Shown piece after piece: positions 5,528-8,796 of a DNA stretch of 8,796 nt. This stretch comes from an uncultured Prevotella sp. (lineage in GTDB: Bacteria > Bacteroidota > Bacteroidia > Bacteroidales > Bacteroidaceae). The translations under genes and the position numbers were made by a program. The notes under the pieces were generated by a model, which did not search any database, was not told where the DNA came from, and saw only the letters and a list, made by a program, of their open reading frames with translations. How positions within the stretch are numbered: the first letter of the stretch is position 1; each line of letters opens with the position of its first letter. The stretch lies in the NCBI GenBank assembly GCA_905373605.1, contig CAJPTO010000123.1, positions 1-8,796 of the forward strand. Direction: 5' to 3'.

Positions 5528-7075
5528 TTAATGGCCTCGCTCGGCCCAATCGCCCCTATCAAGGTTGCGATAGCTGATGGCCTCAGCCAGGTGTTGCGAT
5601 TTTACGGTGTCGCTTTGTTCGAGATCGGCGATGGTTCGCGCCACTTTCAGTATGCGATTATATGCGCGTGCCGACAGACTTAGGCGTTCCATGGCTGCAC
5701 GAAGCATCTCAATGCCCTCTGCATCGGGCTCTGCAAACTGGTGTATCATGCGTTCGCTCATCTGCGCATTGCTGTAAACGCCCTTCACATCCTTAAAACG
5801 TTGCTCCTGCATTTGGCGTGCACGGATAACGCGTTCGCGTATAACGGAGCTGGCTTCGCCTTGTGCGGCCTGCGAAATGTCCTTAAACGGCACGGGCGTT
5901 ATCTCCACTTGGATGTCTATTCGGTCGAGAAGCGGTCCACTAATCTTGTTCATATAGCGTTGTATCTGCCCTGGCATGCACACACAATGGTGGGTTGGGT
6001 CGCCGTAATAGCCACACGGACAGGGGTTCATCGAAGCAACGAACATGAACGAGCAAGGATATTCGATGGTATACTTGGCTCGCGAAATGGTTATCTTGCG
6101 GTCTTCGAGGGGCTGACGAAGCACTTCGAGGGTGGTTTTGTTAAACTCGGGCAACTCATCGGCAAAGAGAACGCCGTTGTGTGCCAACGAAATCTCGCCT
6201 GGTTGGGGCGTTGCGCCGCCGCCAACGAGTGCTACTTCGGAGATGGTGTGGTGCGGAGCGCGGAACGGACGCTGCGAAATGAGAGACATTCCCTTGCCAA
6301 GCTTGCCGGCAATGCTGTGTATCTGTGTGGTTTCGAGGCTCTCGCCAAGCGACAAGGGCGGCAAAATGGAGGGCAGACGCTTGGCCATCATCGACTTACC
6401 CGAGCCTGGTGGTCCCACCATGATGAGGTTGTGCGAGCCTGCTGCTGCCACTTCCATTGCTCGTTTCACGTTTTCTTGTCCGCGAACATCGGCAAAATCG
6501 AGGTCGAAACGATATTGGTGCTCGTAGAATTCCTTGCGCGTGTCGATTACGGTAGGCTCGTATTGCTGCCGGCCTGAAAGGAAATTCACCACATCAATGA
6601 TGTTTTCCATTCCGTAAACATCGAGGTTGTTCACCACAGCCGCTTCGCGTACGTTTGCTTTTGGCAGCAAAAGTCCCTTAAACTTCTCGGCCCTGGCCCT
6701 GATGGCGATGGGCAATGCGCCCTTGATGGGCTGCAAAGTTCCATCAAGACTCAACTCGCCCACCATCATAAAGCGGTCTAGGTTTTCGGTTGGCAGTTGG
6801 CTATCGGCGGCCAATATGGCGATAGCCAAGGGCAAATCGAAGCTGCTGCCCTCCTTACGGAGGTCGGCAGGAGCCATGTTTACTGTGATGTCGGCCCTTG
6901 GGAAACGCATGTTGTTGTACTGAATGGCCGACGAAATGCGGTCGCGACCTTCGCGAACGGCTTCATCGCCTAGCCCAGTGAAGTGATACAGCATGCCCTT
7001 CACGAGGTTCACTTCCACGATAACAGTGGTAACATTAAGTCCGTTAACCGCCGCGCAGTAGGTTTTGACGAGCAT
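5528..7075 (-). CDS. ComM/YifB family Mg-chelatase-like AAA+ ATPase
   Basis: A 515-residue cytoplasmic ATPase, full length for the family. ComM is known as a hexameric helicase that drives branch migration while incoming DNA is integrated during natural transformation; many non-competent bacteria also keep it. Residues 1-170 form the ChlI/Lon-protease-like N-terminal domain (GLGDEAVREGRDRI, SSFDLPLAIAI). The AAA+ core starts near 190 with Walker A GPPGSGKS (221-228, Lys227), FRAPHHT (271-277), Walker B GVLFADELPE (Asp306, Glu307), sensor-1 Asn350, and paired CxC motifs (Cys352/Cys354 and Cys364/Cys366) that probably bind zinc. GPLLDRIDI carries the arginine finger (Arg385), and SARAYNRILKVARTIADL (468-485) is the sensor-2 helix. 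All key residues are intact. The gene starts 15 nt after the lipoprotein stop codon, so the two are likely co-transcribed. Confidence 0.96.
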   Translation of the reverse strand: MLVKTYCAAVNGLNVTTVIVEVNLVKGMLYHFTGLGDEAVREGRDRISSAIQYNNMRFPRADITVNMAPADLRKEGSSFDLPLAIAILAADSQLPTENLDRFMMVGELSLDGTLQPIKGALPIAIRARAEKFKGLLLPKANVREAAVVNNLDVYGMENIIDVVNFLSGRQQYEPTVIDTRKEFYEHQYRFDLDFADVRGQENVKRAMEVAAAGSHNLIMVGPPGSGKSMMAKRLPSILPPLSLGESLETTQIHSIAGKLGKGMSLISQRPFRAPHHTISEVALVGGGATPQPGEISLAHNGVLFADELPEFNKTTLEVLRQPLEDRKITISRAKYTIEYPCSFMFVASMNPCPCGYYGDPTHHCVCMPGQIQRYMNKISGPLLDRIDIQVEITPVPFKDISQAAQGEASSVIRERVIRARQMQEQRFKDVKGVYSNAQMSERMIHQFAEPDAEGIEMLRAAMERLSLSARAYNRILKVARTIADLEQSDTVKSQHLAEAISYRNLDRGDWAERGH

Positions 7076-7090
7076 AATGGGTTTAGATTA

Positions 7091-8179
7091 TCAGAGCAAT
7101 TTGTCGAGTTGTTCTTTCAATTGGTTGGCATCAAGGTCTTTTGCGACCACCTTTCCGTTCTTCAACACAATGTTGTACGGCACGGAATACACACCTAGCT
7201 TCTTAGCCACGTCGCCTTCGAACATCCGTCCGTCGCAAATATTGGGCCAAGAGATGCTGTCGCGCTGCAAGATGTCTTTGCATTCGCGTGTCAAGGGGTC
7301 AATGCAGAGGCTCACCACCTGCAGTTTGCCTTTGGATTGCCGCATCTTCTGCTTCAACATGCGTTGAATGTCCATGCTTTGCATGTTGTTGGCAGACCAT
7401 ACGTTGAACACAGCCACAGCGGCCTTGTTGCAAAGCTGCTGATTTATCGTTTCTCCTTTCGTGGAACGAGCTTGAAAAGCGGGCAGCGATGCGCCAACAG
7501 ACGTCTTTGCCAGTGCAGCAATGAGTGTTTGCATGCGGTTAAGTTCGCCATTGTTGGGCTGTTCGGCCAGCAACAATTTCACCAGTCGCTCGGCCTCCTT
7601 ATAATTAGGATTGGGCGTGGTGATGAAAAAGTGCCTCACAAGGTAGACGGCCACGGGCGAAGCTGGGTTGTCGGCAGCGAAAAGTGCGGCTGTCTTAGCA
7701 GCTTGCGGCGGCGAAACGTTCATTACAGCCTCGCGAAAGCGGTTCATCAGCTTGTTGTCTTTCGTGCCTTTCACGGTAAGTTCCTTCAGGTGAGATGCAT
7801 CTCCCTCCATATTTACGCTCTTGCCGGGCTGCGCAAAGATGGGCTGTTCGGAGAAATTGGGAAACACCATCACCAGTGTTCCTTCGCGTGGGCAAGGAAT
7901 GTCGTAGACAAAGCGTCCACCTTCCAGCTTGATGGTGTCCATACCCTCGATAAGTCCGTTGGTGCTATACACATAAAGCTCGCCACGGTTTATCTTAAGG
8001 AAGTGTCCTTCAATTCTAAATCGGTCGCCATCTACGCCGCAAGCCACAAACAGCGGCACAATCATGGCGGCGACAAGCCCCTTGGCAAGGGCTTTAAACG
8101 ACGAAGAAGGGTTAACAACCTGCCAAACCTTCGTCGCATGCTTTCTGAGTGTTTTGCTCTTTAAGAATGTCGATGTCAT
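7091..8179 (-). CDS. DUF4369/thioredoxin-fold lipoprotein lacking the CXXC motif
   Basis: A 362-residue predicted lipoprotein. The lipobox FVAC with Cys47 follows the hydrophobic stretch LVAAMIVPLFV, but the n-region is unusually long (about 34 residues). The only other ATG in this part of the frame (Met39) is too close to the lipobox, so 8179 is kept as start. Residues 55-145 resemble the DUF4369 beta-domain common in Bacteroidetes TlpA/ResA-like proteins. Residues 145-225 are helical, and about 230-360 match a thioredoxin-like fold (SLPAFQARSTKGE, AVAVFNVWSA, the cis-proline in YSVPYNIVL at Pro334, NGKVVAKD). Where these proteins normally have WCxxC, this one has W-S-A-N-N-M-Q-S (261-268), so thiol-disulfide exchange by the canonical site is lost. 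It may be a binding or scaffolding protein of the periplasm. It lies between the TPR gene (71 nt) and comM (15 nt). Confidence 0.82.
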   Translation of the reverse strand: MTSTFLKSKTLRKHATKVWQVVNPSSSFKALAKGLVAAMIVPLFVACGVDGDRFRIEGHFLKINRGELYVYSTNGLIEGMDTIKLEGGRFVYDIPCPREGTLVMVFPNFSEQPIFAQPGKSVNMEGDASHLKELTVKGTKDNKLMNRFREAVMNVSPPQAAKTAALFAADNPASPVAVYLVRHFFITTPNPNYKEAERLVKLLLAEQPNNGELNRMQTLIAALAKTSVGASLPAFQARSTKGETINQQLCNKAAVAVFNVWSANNMQSMDIQRMLKQKMRQSKGKLQVVSLCIDPLTRECKDILQRDSISWPNICDGRMFEGDVAKKLGVYSVPYNIVLKNGKVVAKDLDANQLKEQLDKLL

Positions 8180-8250
8180 GATGGTTTATGCAAATTGTTA
8201 ACCCTTTCTAATTCATCAAGGGGCGTTAAAGACCCGTGATGTGTGGTTGA

Positions 8251-8796
8251 TTACTTGTTAACCTTGGCAAATTCAAGGTCAACGGTAGCGCGTTGAGCCA
8301 AGCGAGCGTCTTTAGCGGTAGCCGATTGCAGGGCCGTAGAGGCAGCATCGTTGTTGCCTTGGCGTGCATAAGCCACAGCCATGAGGTAATCGGTAACGGC
8401 ATCCGGATGCTTAACGTTCTTCAATGTGCTGAGCGCGCCCTCGTAGTTCTTGTTCATCAGTTTGGCAAGAGCCGACATGTTGCTCTCATAGCTGCTAAGT
8501 GTCGACTCGGCGAGCGAGTAGTTGCCCTTGGCGATGTTGAGTGCGCCCACGGCTTTGTTGATGTCGTTAGCCTCTTGCGCCTTAGCGATGAGCGTTTCAG
8601 CTTCAGAGATGTTGCCTTCGTAGAGAGCAACCATGCCCAAGTTAGCATTAGCTTCAGCGGCATTTGGCGAAGTGGCCAAAGCCTTTTGGAAGTAAGTGCG
8701 AGCCTCCGAGAGGTTTCCGGCTTGCATAGCCAGCACGCCAAGGTTGTTGTAGGCGCGGTAATCCTGGTCGTAAAGCTCGGAAGCCTTCTTATAGAT
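8251..8796 (-). CDS. TPR protein, C-terminal part (5' end outside the window)
   Basis: The frame is open to the right edge, so only the last 181 residues are seen. Tetratricopeptide repeats are recognisable: DYRAYNNLGVLAMQAGNLSEA, then a second unit with NLGMVALYEGNISEAETLIAKA, then less regular units with GALNIAKGNYSLAESTL and YLMAVAYARQGNNDAASTAL. The protein ends in EFAKVNK. Apparent starts inside the window (for example a GTG at 8736) lie inside a repeat and are not real starts. TPR arrays are protein-protein interaction scaffolds; in this phylum many are envelope or outer-membrane-associated, but the missing N-terminus prevents a call on location or partner domains. The following lipoprotein gene starts 71 nt downstream without a clear promoter, so an operon is possible. 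Confidence 0.88.
   Translation of the reverse strand: MYKKASELYDQDYRAYNNLGVLAMQAGNLSEARTYFQKALATSPNAAEANANLGMVALYEGNISEAETLIAKAQEANDINKAVGALNIAKGNYSLAESTLSSYESNMSALAKLMNKNYEGALSTLKNVKHPDAVTDYLMAVAYARQGNNDAASTALQSATAKDARLAQRATVDLEFAKVNK

Noticed and set aside
5741..6577. A 278-codon plus-strand open frame
   Set aside because: Lies wholly antisense to comM, whose AAA+ motifs are complete; no own start signal or domain.
7337..8164. A 275-codon plus-strand open frame
   Set aside because: Antisense to the lipoprotein gene and without any recognisable feature.

Overview
The window looks like a chromosomal segment from a Bacteroidales bacterium, most likely Prevotella or a close relative. This is inferred from three things: the gene families (a two-domain SGNH plus sialate O-acetylesterase, a DUF4369/thioredoxin-like lipoprotein), promoter candidates of the Bacteroidetes TAnnTTTG type, and weak Shine-Dalgarno signals. 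Species cannot be read from the sequence. All six supported protein genes lie on the minus strand, so the window is read from right to left.

Layout in transcription order: (1) the 3' part of a tetratricopeptide-repeat (TPR) gene that runs off the right edge (8251-8796); (2) 71 nt later, a lipoprotein with a DUF4369-like N-terminal domain and a thioredoxin fold without its CXXC cysteines (7091-8179); (3) 15 nt later, comM/yifB, a Mg-chelatase-like AAA+ ATPase (5528-7075), probably co-transcribed with the lipoprotein gene; (4) a 392-nt gap with a 31-bp direct repeat on both sides of a promoter candidate; (5) an unrecognised four-helix membrane protein (4629-5135); (6) a 399-nt gap with a promoter candidate and a long structured leader; (7) an M20-family dipeptidase (2871-4229); (8) a 314-nt gap with a 9-bp self-complementary minisatellite, a 10-bp inverted repeat and a GC-rich palindromic element; (9) a secreted two-domain acetylesterase (478-2556); (10) a second palindromic element in inverted orientation, then a 44-bp-period tandem array that fills the left edge (1-351).

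The proteins are mostly standard families: peptide salvage (dipeptidase), carbohydrate or sialic-acid deacetylation (esterase), branch migration during DNA uptake and recombination (ComM), and envelope-associated proteins (lipoprotein, TPR protein). They do not form one obvious pathway, and I see no defence system, mobile element with a transposase, CRISPR array or RNA gene. The unusual material is intergenic. There are two unrelated tandem arrays (44-bp and 9-bp), an inverted pair of palindromic elements around the esterase, paired leader hairpins with the same 7-bp stem core ahead of the dipeptidase and esterase genes, and the duplicated block around the membrane-protein promoter.
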